Shown here: piece by piece, positions 1 through 8,308 of the stretch
Layout: the number at the start of each line of letters is the position of its first letter
How positions within the stretch are numbered: the first letter of the stretch is position 1
DNA from: Capnocytophaga granulosa ATCC 51502
GTDB lineage: Bacteria; Bacteroidota; Bacteroidia; Flavobacteriales; Flavobacteriaceae
Direction of reading: 5' to 3'
Length of the DNA stretch: 10,550 bases
Assembly (NCBI RefSeq): GCF_000411115.1
Contig: NZ_KE150261.1
Span: forward strand, 20,729 to 31,278
Notes under the pieces: model-generated
What the model saw: only the letters and a program-made list of their open reading frames with translations
What the model was told of the DNA's origin: nothing
The model's database searches: none
Made by a program: the position numbers and the translations under genes

Positions 1-549
1 ATTCGCATTGTCACAAATCTTATATCTTACTGTATATGTACCTGGAGTGCTACCATTTGGAACTACTATCTTACCTTCGTTTATGGTAAGACCTGGAAGT
101 CCATTTGGATCATCTATGCTAACTATTACATTGTCCTTAGTAGCTGGGTTACCATTCAAAGTATCATTGCCCAATACCTCTACTTCGCCTCCTGTAGCTG
201 GTACACTCTTCTCGCCATCATCTACTGCGTCTATACTTGGAGTTACTTTAACCTTCACCGTAGCTGTATTAGAGCAAGCTGCAGGAGTATTTCTATCACA
301 AATACGATAAGTAACTGTATAGGTACCTACAGGAGTATTAGCTTTCACCTTCACCTGACCTGTTGCAGTGTCTATCTTCACATAGGTATTAGGGGTTACC
401 TCCACAATTGTCACATTACTTATAGTAGCTCCATTACCATAGAGTTTATCATTGGTCAATATATTATAAGGAGTACCACCATTATTTTTCACTACTTGAT
501 CACTACTGCTTGTCTTCACAGGAGTGGCTGTATAGTCATCATCTTTGGC
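1..549 (-). repeat. Two tandem ~100-residue beta-modules inside the giant protein
   Basis: Translated residues 1964-2066 (bases 241-549) and about 2069-2146 (bases 1-234, cut by the window edge) share one layout. Each has an Asp-rich entry (AKDDDYTATPV and IDAVDDGEKSVP), then NILTNDKLYGN matching EVLGNDTLNGN. Later come TPVGTYTVTYRICDRN matching TPGTYTVRYKICDNAN, the latter reaching the window edge. The first closes with AACSNTATVKVKVT. Such modules occur as long arrays near the C-terminal end of large flavobacterial surface proteins, so more copies probably follow beyond the window. Their similarity makes copy-number change by recombination plausible. Confidence 0.75.
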
Positions 550-3500
550 TACAACGAAGCGAATCTTTGCTGTCTTTTGAGTTTGATTATTGAAGCCATC
601 CTTAGCTGTAAAGATAACTGTGATCTCTCCTGTTCCACATAGGTCAGCAGGTTTTACATAATTATTAGTAATTACAGGTGTACCACAAGTATCTGTAGCC
701 ACTGCTGTTGCAAGCCAGTTAGTAACTAATGTATCAAAATTAGTTGCTGAGCAATCAAGTACTATATCATTGATAGTAAGTGTCGGCACTTGAGTGTCAT
801 CTACAATGTAGGTTACTGGTACACGAGCACTCTGACAACCATCTTTTTCTTGGCTTACATATTTAGTAGTTATAGTCTTAGCTGTTACATATCTATCTAC
901 CTTAGGAGAAGCTGCAAGCGCTGTTCCTCCAGTAGCTGCATCATACCACTTGAAGGTATATCCTGAAGCTGGAGTTACCAAAGTAGCCATATCAAATAGT
1001 GTGCTTATCGAAGTAGGACACTCTGTACGAGCTGGAGCTACTGTCGGAGTTGCAATATTCTGAATTCCTACGATGAATGATGCACGATTACTCTCACAAC
1101 GTCCTGACTCTTCGGCTGAATAGTAGTAAGTAGTCGCAGTAAGGGCGACATTATCAGCAAGGGCAGTAGTCGTAGTATTATCTGCATATACTCTTATTGT
1201 ACCAGTTACCGTATTGTCTATATAATCTTTAAGAGACGCTATTGTTGCTCCTTGGCAGAAAGTATGTGTACTTGGTGCTGAAGGAGTAGCTGTAGCTGGT
1301 TTTACAGTTACTTGTACCTGCTGACTTGCTTCACAGCCATTAGTTCGCTTTATAGTAAGCTTATAAATAAAGGTCTGTTGGGCAGTCAGAGAAGCTCCTG
1401 TATAACGGAACACAGGTTCTTTTACGTGAGAATCCGACAAATAGGACAAGGCTCCTGGAGTAACAGCCTCCCAAGTATAGTTCTCATAGGTAGGTGCTTG
1501 TGTATTATAAGACAAAACTTTATGCTCATTTTCACAAAGGGTCATATCAGATACCAAATCTGTCAAGACAGTAGGCGCTGAAGTAATAACAGCTAAATTA
1601 TTACACAAGCAATAATTCTTATCATTACGGATAGAAAGTAACAGACGACATACCTGATTCTGATCTAACTCTACAGTATGAGTTTTCTGTACTGTTGCTG
1701 CTGAAGCCAAAGAGAGACTAGGAACTGTAAAGTCTTGTAAGAATGTATCTGTTCCTTGTTCTATAAGTTGATTATTATTGGTATCCAAGAACAAACTTAT
1801 CTTTAGATCACCTGTATAAGCAAAGGTAGTTGATTCATTCTTAAGTGTATAGGTAAATGTTACCTTTTCTTTGTTATTCTCAACTACAGAAGCCAGTTGT
1901 ACATTCTCTATCTTTACTTTTGCCCTTTCCACAGGTATTTCTACCTCACCCCTATGTTGTGTGGTCTCTATGGTAATGGTAGGACAAGGATTAGTAGGTC
2001 CTCCTGGACAAGAAACGCCATCTACCTTATCCGTAGTATAGTACTTAATCTTAGCTTCTTGACTACACTCTGTAGCAGGTGTATTATCTTTTTGTTTAAT
2101 CTTAATGGTATATTCAAAGAAATCCGCATTTTTCATTCCTTGTGGAATCTTGATACTTAATTCGGTTTCTTGATCTCCTACTTGAGCAATAGGATTGGTA
2201 GGTAAGGAAGGATCTGCAAAAGTAGTTTTGCTCTTATCCCCTACTGTAAATGAATTTGGTATATACTCAAATCCCTTAGGAATACGTATCACTACCAGTC
2301 CCTTATCACCTGTTGAGAAAGTACCTATAGGAAGTGAAGTATCTACAATGATATGCTTGCCTTTATAAGTTGCATAGCTAGGTGAAGCACAAGCATTGGC
2401 GTTACCTCCTGACTCTAAAGTAAGTGAATTATTTACTTTATATTTATTGACATCCACTCCTTGTATTCCTGCAATAATAGCTTTGCTACGGTCTCCTTCA
2501 GCAGGATCTCCACAGAGGTTATTTCCATCTATATCAATATCAAAGGAAGAGCCTGCTGTAAATTCACAATCAGGCTTCACCATAAAGATCAGCTTAAAGT
2601 TTCGCTTATTCACATTACTTTCTGAGATACTTCCAGGCAAGCTTCCTCCTGGGAAAATAGAAGTAAGGTCATAAGTGATCTTATTATTGTTTTCTACAGG
2701 TGTTATACTGGAAAATTTGGTTCCACTTCCTAAAGGATATTCTATTTCTACATCAGAAATAGTAAGTCCTCTCTGCTTTATGATAACTAGCTTTACATCA
2801 AAGATATCACCTTCGTCTCCACTATTAATAGTGTATTCATACTTTGTCTTCTGACACATAGAGATATTTCCTAGCCCTATTCCTCCTCCTGGGTTAGAGG
2901 TACTAGGTGTTATCTGCTTAAGGCTTTTCGCTATTTTTACATTATAAGTTACCTTTTTGTCATGACAAGTTTTGATATGCCCTTGAGTAGGGTTACTATT
3001 ACAGTTCCATCCTGCATATAAGTCAAAAGTAATATTAGTCTTAGTACAGTTGGTAATCTCATACTTAAGTCTATAATACTTAACTGCTCCTTTGGCAATG
3101 GTACCACTTTGTCCATCAGAATCGAGGAAGAACATCTTTTCCCCAGAGATGCCTGTGGCAGCAGAGAATGTTCTGAGGGTATTCCCAGAGGCATTGACCT
3201 CCTCCAAGCCTAATACATTAATCCCTACTACATCAGGTACTGATACCCAACCATAAGGTGCATCAGAGAGGCTGGTATTGGTAATCTGGAAATTGATATG
3301 TTGTTCTCTCTTATTAGCCGTAATACTTTGCGGTGTTTGGGTAAGGAGATTGATAGCAGGTTTATCCGTATAACGTAATACTTCCTCATAAGGATTCTTT
3401 ACTACAGGTATGGTAGGCTTATCCGCATAGTGGTAATAGAAATCCTCAAAGTCAATCTCCACCTTAGCTAGCTGCTGATCGGCAGTAGCTTGTGCTACAC

Positions 3501-6438
3501 TTGCAAATACCTTTGATTCACAAGTGGCTTGCAGCCAAGTTCGTATAGTCTCTCCATAGACATTCTCTACAGAGATGTTTCCTGGTTGTAAATAACCAGC
3601 ACTTCCCTTAGCAGGGTTGGTATAAGTATAGGTCTTATAAGTACCATTATCGGTTACTTGAAAATCAGTGATAGGAATTTGTAAAACATTCTCCATCCAT
3701 TGGCTTGAATCCCTCAGATAAGAATAATCTACAGGTCTTACCATATTATAGGACTTTGGAATAATGATTTTCAAGGTCTTGATACGGTGTGAAGGGCGAA
3801 ACTCATTGGTATAATAAGTCCCTGCTGTTCCAAAACGACGTGCCAAGTAAGCCTGATTTGCTCCTATATCAGTCACTTCGCATCCTTTGATATTATAAGT
3901 ATTTGTACCTATAAGGGTGTAAGTTTCTGCTATATAGAAAGCAGGTGTTTGCTTAGCTCCACAATGCAATTCATGGGTATGGTAACCTGCAGAATGTAAT
4001 TGTGTATCATTAGGATCAGCAAGCATATAGAAGAAAGAAGCTCCTCCTACTTGTGTATCTTGGACATTATCTCTACTATTGTTACTATTACTATTATTTA
4101 CCTGATAGGTAGCTACCACAGAGAACTTTTCTCCTACAGCTATACCCTGTGCTGGCAAGGCAGAAGATAGGTTCCATCGGAAGAATTTTCCATCTGAGTT
4201 AGTACCTTGTGTCACTATCGCAGAAGAAGCATCTAAGGTAGCTATAGGGTTATTCCCCACTTTAAGAGTTATCTGCTTAGGAATAAGTGTCGCCAAAGCT
4301 TTCACTTGAGCGTGATAGTATAGGTTATGTGTAGGAACCCCTCCTTGCTCTCCTTCGGAGATAAACTCTACCTCATCTAAGTGAAGGGCTCGGCTACGGT
4401 CTATAGGTGATACATTGGCTCTGGTTTGGCGTGTATTCATTGTATAGTCCGTCCAACCATAAGAGTTATCTGCACGTTCTACCTTGGTCTTGAGCATCAC
4501 TGGACCATTACCAGCACAAGTACCAGGGCAAATAGTCCCCACTTGAATTGTCTTACAGATAAGAGGTATCTCACTATAAGTGGCAGTATCTCCATTTTTA
4601 TCTAAGTAAGTAATTTTATACTCCACAGGTACTGTTCCTGATATACAAGGCGTGGTAAGGAGCAGTTCGAAGGTCACATACCCTTTGTTACCATCAATGG
4701 TTGTATAGGAAAACGTCTGTCCTTTGGCGACATCTGGTAGATTTCTTGTAGAAACCACATTTTGTCCATAACCTTCACTCCTTAGGAACTTCACATTCTT
4801 CATCTCTACCCCTGGGGGGAGTTTTATTTCATATTTCAGTTTTCTTGTTCCTAATGTAGGAACCCTACCAAATCCCTCTTTAATATGTTGTGAGATTATG
4901 GTATGTTGCCCAAAAGAAAGATAGCCAAAAGTACGTTCCCCTTGTAGAAGAGAACCAGGGAACTTAGAATTATCAGATATCCCTGTAAGAAGGCGTCTGA
5001 AAGTATTATTGGTAAGGTCTTGTGAGGCAGGGTTTTTTTGAACCCCACAAGCATCTATATAGGTAAAGTTAGAGTGTGGAGAGACACTAAAGGTTCCTCC
5101 ATCATCCTGCAAACAGGTAATTTCTTGATTTTTCACCATCTCAAAACGTATTTTGAGCTTGGCATCTTTAGCTAAATCATCATAAAAACCATCTCCATCC
5201 ACATCGGTAAGTCCTATATTCTTACCTACTAAGGCAGTAGCCGCCAATTCAGGTAGATCCTTAAAAGGAATATTTCTCTCTACTGTTTGGTTTCCTGTAG
5301 GGGTCATTGAAGAGATAGGAATTTCTGTCCCATCAGTGGCTACAATACGGAAATTCGCAGGTTTATGATTCTTAAAGCCTTTAACAGTAAGATAAGGGGT
5401 AATATTCATCTGCAAGTCATAGGCAGTGGCATTCCCTGTTCCTTTATTAATATATTGTGCAGTAAAGGTACCTATAGTATTGCCTGTAAGCCCATCTGCC
5501 CAATTAAAGTTACTATTATTATAATCAATATCCAATACTATGTTAGGGGTTCCTGTCAGTACATTGATAGATCGGGCACCAGTACGTACATCATAGAGAA
5601 TATCTTTACTCTCGCCCCAATAGGCTTCGTACTTAATTTCACGATTGGCCTGGCAACCTGTTACAGTATATTTCTCAGTAATAACAGCTGTATCATCCTT
5701 CTTAAATCCAGCTGGTGAAGTACTCGTAATCTTATAAAGGGCTACCCCTGTATTATTACCTATCCCTGTTGGAACATTTCCCACAGGAGAAAGAACACTC
5801 CCATCAGGTCCTTTTATTTCCACTCCTGTAATTCCTGTTGGATATTTTACAGAAAAATAGATATCTTTCGTTCCACCTTCTCCCGTATTCTTAAGAGTGA
5901 AAGTCTTCACACTTGTTCCTGAGGCATTGTCATGAGCAAGTTCTGAAGGAGTTACAACAATCACAGGAATCACAGGGGTATAAGTAGCCTCCTTCTGGTC
6001 TGAAACTCCTGAAGAAAGGGTTACCTTCACTGTATCCTTAAAGGTATTCTGATTGGAGAATAGTGTAGCCGAAGCATTCTTAGTTACTTTTCTCTTAATA
6101 GAGAACACAATATTCCCTGATCCTGTTAGTGTAAAAACAGGTTTGGTAACGGGAGAAGAGGTGTTATGTGCAATAGTGAGCGTTCCATTCTCCTTCACAA
6201 GAGAATTGGGCACATATTCTATTCCATTACCTAAAGTAACTTCCACTGTCCCTGTCGTACCCGCAGGAAGCGCCAAGCTAACAGTAAGCTTACCTACTTC
6301 AAAGTTTTGTTTGGCAAAATGAACATCATTCTCTGCCACAGCACTTGCTATTATTGTCTGTGCTTTTGCCTGAACAAAAGACAGCAATATTAGAATCATA
6401 AGCAAGTAGGAAATTTTCTTCTGCAATTTTTTAAGCAT
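1..6438 (-). CDS. Giant exported multi-domain surface protein (adhesin-like), C-terminus outside window
   Basis: The minus-strand frame is open for 2146 codons from ATG at 6438 to the window edge, without a stop; it is 3'-truncated. The first 26 residues form a signal peptide (basic MLKKLQKK, then a Leu/Ile-rich core, cleavage likely after AKA at 26). Residues about 30-1620 are Thr/Ser/Asn/Gly-rich beta-domains like DUF11-type surface proteins, with phrases such as FTLKNTGEGG. Then come a PKD-like domain (about 1620-1713), two Ig-like domains (about 1713-1792 and 1793-1880, the second with FKWYDAATGGTAL), an HYR-like domain (about 1879-1962), and two tandem modules from 1964. Possible calcium-binding loops are DVDGDGFYDD (412-421) and DTNNNQLIEQGTD (1552-1564). 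Many paired cysteines suit an exported protein. The likely role is adhesion or surface structure after type IX secretion. That is inference, because the sorting domain is not in view. ATG at 6438 is favoured because the signal peptide begins there and a promoter lies just upstream. Confidence 0.93.
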   Translation of the reverse strand, partial: MLKKLQKKISYLLMILILLSFVQAKAQTIIASAVAENDVHFAKQNFEVGKLTVSLALPAGTTGTVEVTLGNGIEYVPNSLVKENGTLTIAHNTSSPVTKPVFTLTGSGNIVFSIKRKVTKNASATLFSNQNTFKDTVKVTLSSGVSDQKEATYTPVIPVIVVTPSELAHDNASGTSVKTFTLKNTGEGGTKDIYFSVKYPTGITGVEIKGPDGSVLSPVGNVPTGIGNNTGVALYKITSTSPAGFKKDDTAVITEKYTVTGCQANREIKYEAYWGESKDILYDVRTGARSINVLTGTPNIVLDIDYNNSNFNWADGLTGNTIGTFTAQYINKGTGNATAYDLQMNITPYLTVKGFKNHKPANFRIVATDGTEIPISSMTPTGNQTVERNIPFKDLPELAATALVGKNIGLTDVDGDGFYDDLAKDAKLKIRFEMVKNQEITCLQDDGGTFSVSPHSNFTYIDACGVQKNPASQDLTNNTFRRLLTGISDNSKFPGSLLQGERTFGYLSFGQHTIISQHIKEGFGRVPTLGTRKLKYEIKLPPGVEMKNVKFLRSEGYGQNVVSTRNLPDVAKGQTFSYTTIDGNKGYVTFELLLTTPCISGTVPVEYKITYLDKNGDTATYSEIPLICKTIQVGTICPGTCAGNGPVMLKTKVERADNSYGWTDYTMNTRQTRANVSPIDRSRALHLDEVEFISEGEQGGVPTHNLYYHAQVKALATLIPKQITLKVGNNPIATLDASSAIVTQGTNSDGKFFRWNLSSALPAQGIAVGEKFSVVATYQVNNSNSNNSRDNVQDTQVGGASFFYMLADPNDTQLHSAGYHTHELHCGAKQTPAFYIAETYTLIGTNTYNIKGCEVTDIGANQAYLARRFGTAGTYYTNEFRPSHRIKTLKIIIPKSYNMVRPVDYSYLRDSSQWMENVLQIPITDFQVTDNGTYKTYTYTNPAKGSAGYLQPGNISVENVYGETIRTWLQATCESKVFASVAQATADQQLAKVEIDFEDFYYHYADKPTIPVVKNPYEEVLRYTDKPAINLLTQTPQSITANKREQHINFQITNTSLSDAPYGWVSVPDVVGINVLGLEEVNASGNTLRTFSAATGISGEKMFFLDSDGQSGTIAKGAVKYYRLKYEITNCTKTNITFDLYAGWNCNSNPTQGHIKTCHDKKVTYNVKIAKSLKQITPSTSNPGGGIGLGNISMCQKTKYEYTINSGDEGDIFDVKLVIIKQRGLTISDVEIEYPLGSGTKFSSITPVENNNKITYDLTSIFPGGSLPGSISESNVNKRNFKLIFMVKPDCEFTAGSSFDIDIDGNNLCGDPAEGDRSKAIIAGIQGVDVNKYKVNNSLTLESGGNANACASPSYATYKGKHIIVDTSLPIGTFSTGDKGLVVIRIPKGFEYIPNSFTVGDKSKTTFADPSLPTNPIAQVGDQETELSIKIPQGMKNADFFEYTIKIKQKDNTPATECSQEAKIKYYTTDKVDGVSCPGGPTNPCPTITIETTQHRGEVEIPVERAKVKIENVQLASVVENNKEKVTFTYTLKNESTTFAYTGDLKISLFLDTNNNQLIEQGTDTFLQDFTVPSLSLASAATVQKTHTVELDQNQVCRLLLSIRNDKNYCLCNNLAVITSAPTVLTDLVSDMTLCENEHKVLSYNTQAPTYENYTWEAVTPGALSYLSDSHVKEPVFRYTGASLTAQQTFIYKLTIKRTNGCEASQQVQVTVKPATATPSAPSTHTFCQGATIASLKDYIDNTVTGTIRVYADNTTTTALADNVALTATTYYYSAEESGRCESNRASFIVGIQNIATPTVAPARTECPTSISTLFDMATLVTPASGYTFKWYDAATGGTALAASPKVDRYVTAKTITTKYVSQEKDGCQSARVPVTYIVDDTQVPTLTINDIVLDCSATNFDTLVTNWLATAVATDTCGTPVITNNYVKPADLCGTGEITVIFTAKDGFNNQTQKTAKIRFVVAKDDDYTATPVKTSSSDQVVKNNGGTPYNILTNDKLYGNGATISNVTIVEVTPNTYVKIDTATGQVKVKANTPVGTYTVTYRICDRNTPAACSNTATVKVKVTPSIDAVDDGEKSVPATGGEVEVLGNDTLNGNPATKDNVIVSIDDPNGLPGLTINEGKIVVPNGSTPGTYTVRYKICDNAN

Positions 6439-6474
6439 TTTTATCTGTTTTAAAATCGACCTAATTAGAGGGTG

Positions 6475-6502
6475 CAAAGATATATTATTTTTTCTTTTAC
6501 AA
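6475..6502 (-). promoter_or_regulatory. Bacteroidota sigma-A-type promoter for the giant surface protein gene
   Basis: On the minus strand, TATCTTTG (6482-6475) matches the -7 consensus TAnnTTTG exactly. A TTG (6502-6500) lies 17 bases upstream as the -33 element. The expected transcription start is near 6469, giving a leader of about 30 bases. The leader has no Shine-Dalgarno sequence but an A-rich run (AAACAGATAAAA) just before the ATG, as is usual in this phylum. Confidence 0.75.
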
Positions 6503-6683
6503 CTTTTTTCTCATTCATTATTTATAAAAAATTATTAACACATATTGATACCATCTATCCTAATATAAGAAAAATTTATACCAACTGTTTTCTACAAAGT
6601 CTCATATTCCTTTTTTTCAAACACAAAATTACTAATTTTTGGGAACTTTTACTTCTCTAAAAAGTTTAAACAGCTTCAATATC

Positions 6684-6707
6684 AAAAAAATCTTTCAAGA
6701 TAGATTT
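6684..6707 (-). terminator. Weak candidate terminator after the VanZ-like gene
   Basis: Thirteen bases past the VanZ-like stop, the minus strand can pair AAATCT with AGATTT around an 8-base loop, followed by a T run. The stem is short and AT-only apart from one G-C pair, so termination may be inefficient. A second AT-rich inverted repeat lies further on (arms 6644-6650 and 6660-6666) but has no good T tract. The rest of the 6439-6720 gap is AT-rich, holds the promoter of the next gene, and contains nothing else I recognise. Confidence 0.3.
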
Positions 6708-6720
6708 ATTGGTTTTTACA

Positions 6721-7071
6721 TTATTTTTTCTCAGCTGTTTTCTTAGTTAAATTGAATACAAATATCCCTGCAAAGATTCCCAAAACATCAGCAAGCATAT
6801 CCAGTGGATCTCCACTACGCCCCATTTGCATCTGCTCTTGCATAAATTCAGTCAATAGAGCATATCCTGCAAGCCACAAAAGTTCCTTTACAATAGAATG
6901 CTTAGGAAAAGCCTTTTTATAGAGATATGCTAAGAGTGCAAATATTAGAAAATGTATTACTTTGTCCATTCCCTCAAAAGACGGAAAATTCTGAGGAAGA
7001 TCTGACGTAGGACGCAGAAGGATATACAAGAGGAAGCCTCCGTAAAGAAAAAAGACAATCTTGTAGAGCAT
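6721..7071 (-). CDS. VanZ-like family small membrane protein
   Basis: The product is 116 residues. Hydrophobic segments at about 4-18, 37-52, 60-76 and 93-108 suggest a four-helix inner-membrane protein. Two conserved features of VanZ-like proteins are visible: DKVIHFLIFALLAYL (36-50), and the polar signature E75, Q78, R85, D88, D91, D95 in EFMQEQMQMGRSGDPLDMLADVLG. The family is named after VanZ of teicoplanin resistance, but most members, including short Bacteroidota ones, have no proven function, so resistance should not be inferred. The frame extends upstream to 7173, but that extension crosses the perfect hairpin at 7097-7139 and overlaps the previous gene. ATG at 7071, at the start of the first membrane segment, is therefore the better start. 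I found no well-spaced promoter directly upstream; read-through from the operon above is possible. Confidence 0.85.
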   Translation of the reverse strand: MLYKIVFFLYGGFLLYILLRPTSDLPQNFPSFEGMDKVIHFLIFALLAYLYKKAFPKHSIVKELLWLAGYALLTEFMQEQMQMGRSGDPLDMLADVLGIFAGIFVFNLTKKTAEKK

Positions 7072-7096
7072 TCTAATTTTTTTGGGCTCTATACAG

Positions 7097-7139
7097 CAAA
7101 AACCTTGCCAAAAATAATATATTTTTGGCAAGGTTTTTG
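7097..7139 (-). terminator. Strong intrinsic terminator, probably bidirectional
   Basis: Bases 7097-7116 and 7120-7139 form a perfect 20-bp inverted repeat with a 3-base loop and a GC-richer core (CCTTGCC/GGCAAGG). On the minus strand it starts 15 bases past the stop of the cyclophilin-FKBP gene, and its closing arm ends in five T. On the plus strand an even longer T-rich run follows, although no plus-strand gene ends here. It closes the nrnA-like/gldI/isomerase unit and separates it from the VanZ-like gene. Confidence 0.88.
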
Positions 7140-7153
7140 TTTTTTTATTCAAT

Positions 7154-8275
7154 CTATTTAGCAATATCCACAATTTCTATTTCAAACATAAGGTCAGCAT
7201 CGGGAGGAATCACGCCATTACCAAAACCTTGTTTGCCATAAGCCAAGGCAGAAGGGATAAATACACGTATCCTATCGCCTACTTTCATAGAAAGAAGTGC
7301 TTCCTTAAAGCCAGCGATAAGGCCTACCTCTGGGCTGTATTTCCAAGCATAAGGGATATATCCATACTGAGGATCAGCGGCACGTGCGGCATCATAAGCA
7401 TCATTCTCTTTGGCTATTTCTGCTATATTGGTGTCAAACAAATCTCCTGTAGCGCGGAGGAAACCCGCATAATTTACCAATACATCTGAACCGATTTGAG
7501 GTTTTACACCATTGCCTTCCTTGAGTTTAAGTATCTTGATACCTGAGGGTTGTGCTACTGCTTTAGCTTCCTGCTCTGCCATAAGGGCGAGGTTCTTTTC
7601 CTTTTGTGATTCTAACTTCTGAGCCTTAGCATTTTGCTCTTTCATAAAAGCATCAAACACTTTAGGAGCGTCCCATTTCTGAGCGTCCTTACCTACACGG
7701 ATAATCTCTACCTTCTTAATAACCACAGGATCTACGGGGCGATCTTGTGCGCCTGTCTTTACAGAAGTAATCTTGCTAATAACATCTTCGCCTTGGATTA
7801 CTTGTCCAAAAATAGTATGGCGGAAGTTAAGCCAATCGGTAGCTACTTCGGTGATGAAGAACTGGCTTCCATTGGTAGCAGGCCCTGAGTTAGCCATACC
7901 AAGTTGGCCTTTTCTGGTGTATCTGAGGGTATCTACAAACTCATCAGCAAACTTATACCCAGGGTCGCCCTCTCCTGTTGCAGTACGGTCGCCCGCCTGG
8001 AGCATAAAGTTCTTAATCACACGGTGTGATTTGGTGCCATCGTAATAACGCTTACCCTTGAGAGAGTCTGCTACATAAGTATTGGTACCTTCGGCCAAAG
8101 AAACAAAATTGGCCACGGTTCCTGGAGTTGTCTTGTAGTAAAGCTCGGCAAGCATATCTCCGTAATTGGTTTGGATATCTGCATACAAGCCATCCTTTAG
8201 GTTCGGATACTTAGCAGACTTACAAGCCACTAATAACAAGGGCAATAACAATGCCCATAATTTGACTTTTTTCAT
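7154..8275 (-). CDS. Cyclophilin-FKBP fusion lipoprotein (dual-family peptidyl-prolyl cis-trans isomerase)
   Basis: The protein has 373 residues. The N-terminus is a lipoprotein signal with lipobox LVAC (Cys18), so it should be membrane-anchored outside the cytoplasm. Residues about 28-195 are a cyclophilin domain. The catalytic Arg is R85 in SHRVIKNFMLQAGD, with F90, M91, Q93, then MANSGPATNGSQFF (Q138, F140), W148 and H153, so the active site looks intact. A Lys/Glu/Ala-rich linker, probably helical (about 205-240), joins it to an FKBP domain (about 245-371). That domain keeps F280-D281, Y346 in AYGKQGFG, and the VIPPDADLMFEIE ending. It has an insertion of roughly 30 residues after FDTN. 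Both halves should isomerise X-Pro bonds, probably as an envelope folding helper. The gene lies 33 bases downstream of gldI and is probably cotranscribed with it. Such dual-family immunophilins are known from flavobacteria and a few protists. Confidence 0.93.
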   Translation of the reverse strand: MKKVKLWALLLPLLLVACKSAKYPNLKDGLYADIQTNYGDMLAELYYKTTPGTVANFVSLAEGTNTYVADSLKGKRYYDGTKSHRVIKNFMLQAGDRTATGEGDPGYKFADEFVDTLRYTRKGQLGMANSGPATNGSQFFITEVATDWLNFRHTIFGQVIQGEDVISKITSVKTGAQDRPVDPVVIKKVEIIRVGKDAQKWDAPKVFDAFMKEQNAKAQKLESQKEKNLALMAEQEAKAVAQPSGIKILKLKEGNGVKPQIGSDVLVNYAGFLRATGDLFDTNIAEIAKENDAYDAARAADPQYGYIPYAWKYSPEVGLIAGFKEALLSMKVGDRIRVFIPSALAYGKQGFGNGVIPPDADLMFEIEIVDIAK

Positions 8276-8308
8276 AAATTTCTATATTTAACAAATGAAA
8301 TTACATTT

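Noticed and set aside
2949..3194. Minus-strand frame of 81 codons in a different frame from the giant gene
   Set aside because: It is fully contained in the giant frame, which reads through with sensible surface-protein sequence. No frameshift is needed.
5365..5718. Plus-strand frame of 117 codons opposite the giant gene, with similar ones elsewhere at 8-310, 1312-1581, 2396-2674 and 6053-6322
   Set aside because: They are antisense shadows of a continuous, domain-bearing frame, with no promoter or protein features of their own.
1..6438. Possible frameshift or premature stop splitting the giant gene
   Set aside because: The start at 6438 and the readable module at position 3 are in the same frame. 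The segments I read in that frame, including all lines from 1 to 1320, show no stop.
6472..6660. Plus-strand frame of 62 codons in the gap before the giant gene
   Set aside because: It is AT-rich with Phe/Ile/Leu bias, overlaps the opposite-strand promoter and has no recognisable motif. It looks like chance.
6721..7071. Glycopeptide resistance determinant because of the VanZ-like fold
   Set aside because: Small VanZ-like proteins are common in genomes without van clusters, and no vanA, vanH or vanX partners are present.
7109..7131. A TAnnTTTG match (TATTTTTG, 7116-7109) upstream of the VanZ-like gene
   Set aside because: It lies within the terminator stem and the nearest TTG is only 12 bases upstream, too close for a -33 element. 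A chance match in a T run is more likely.
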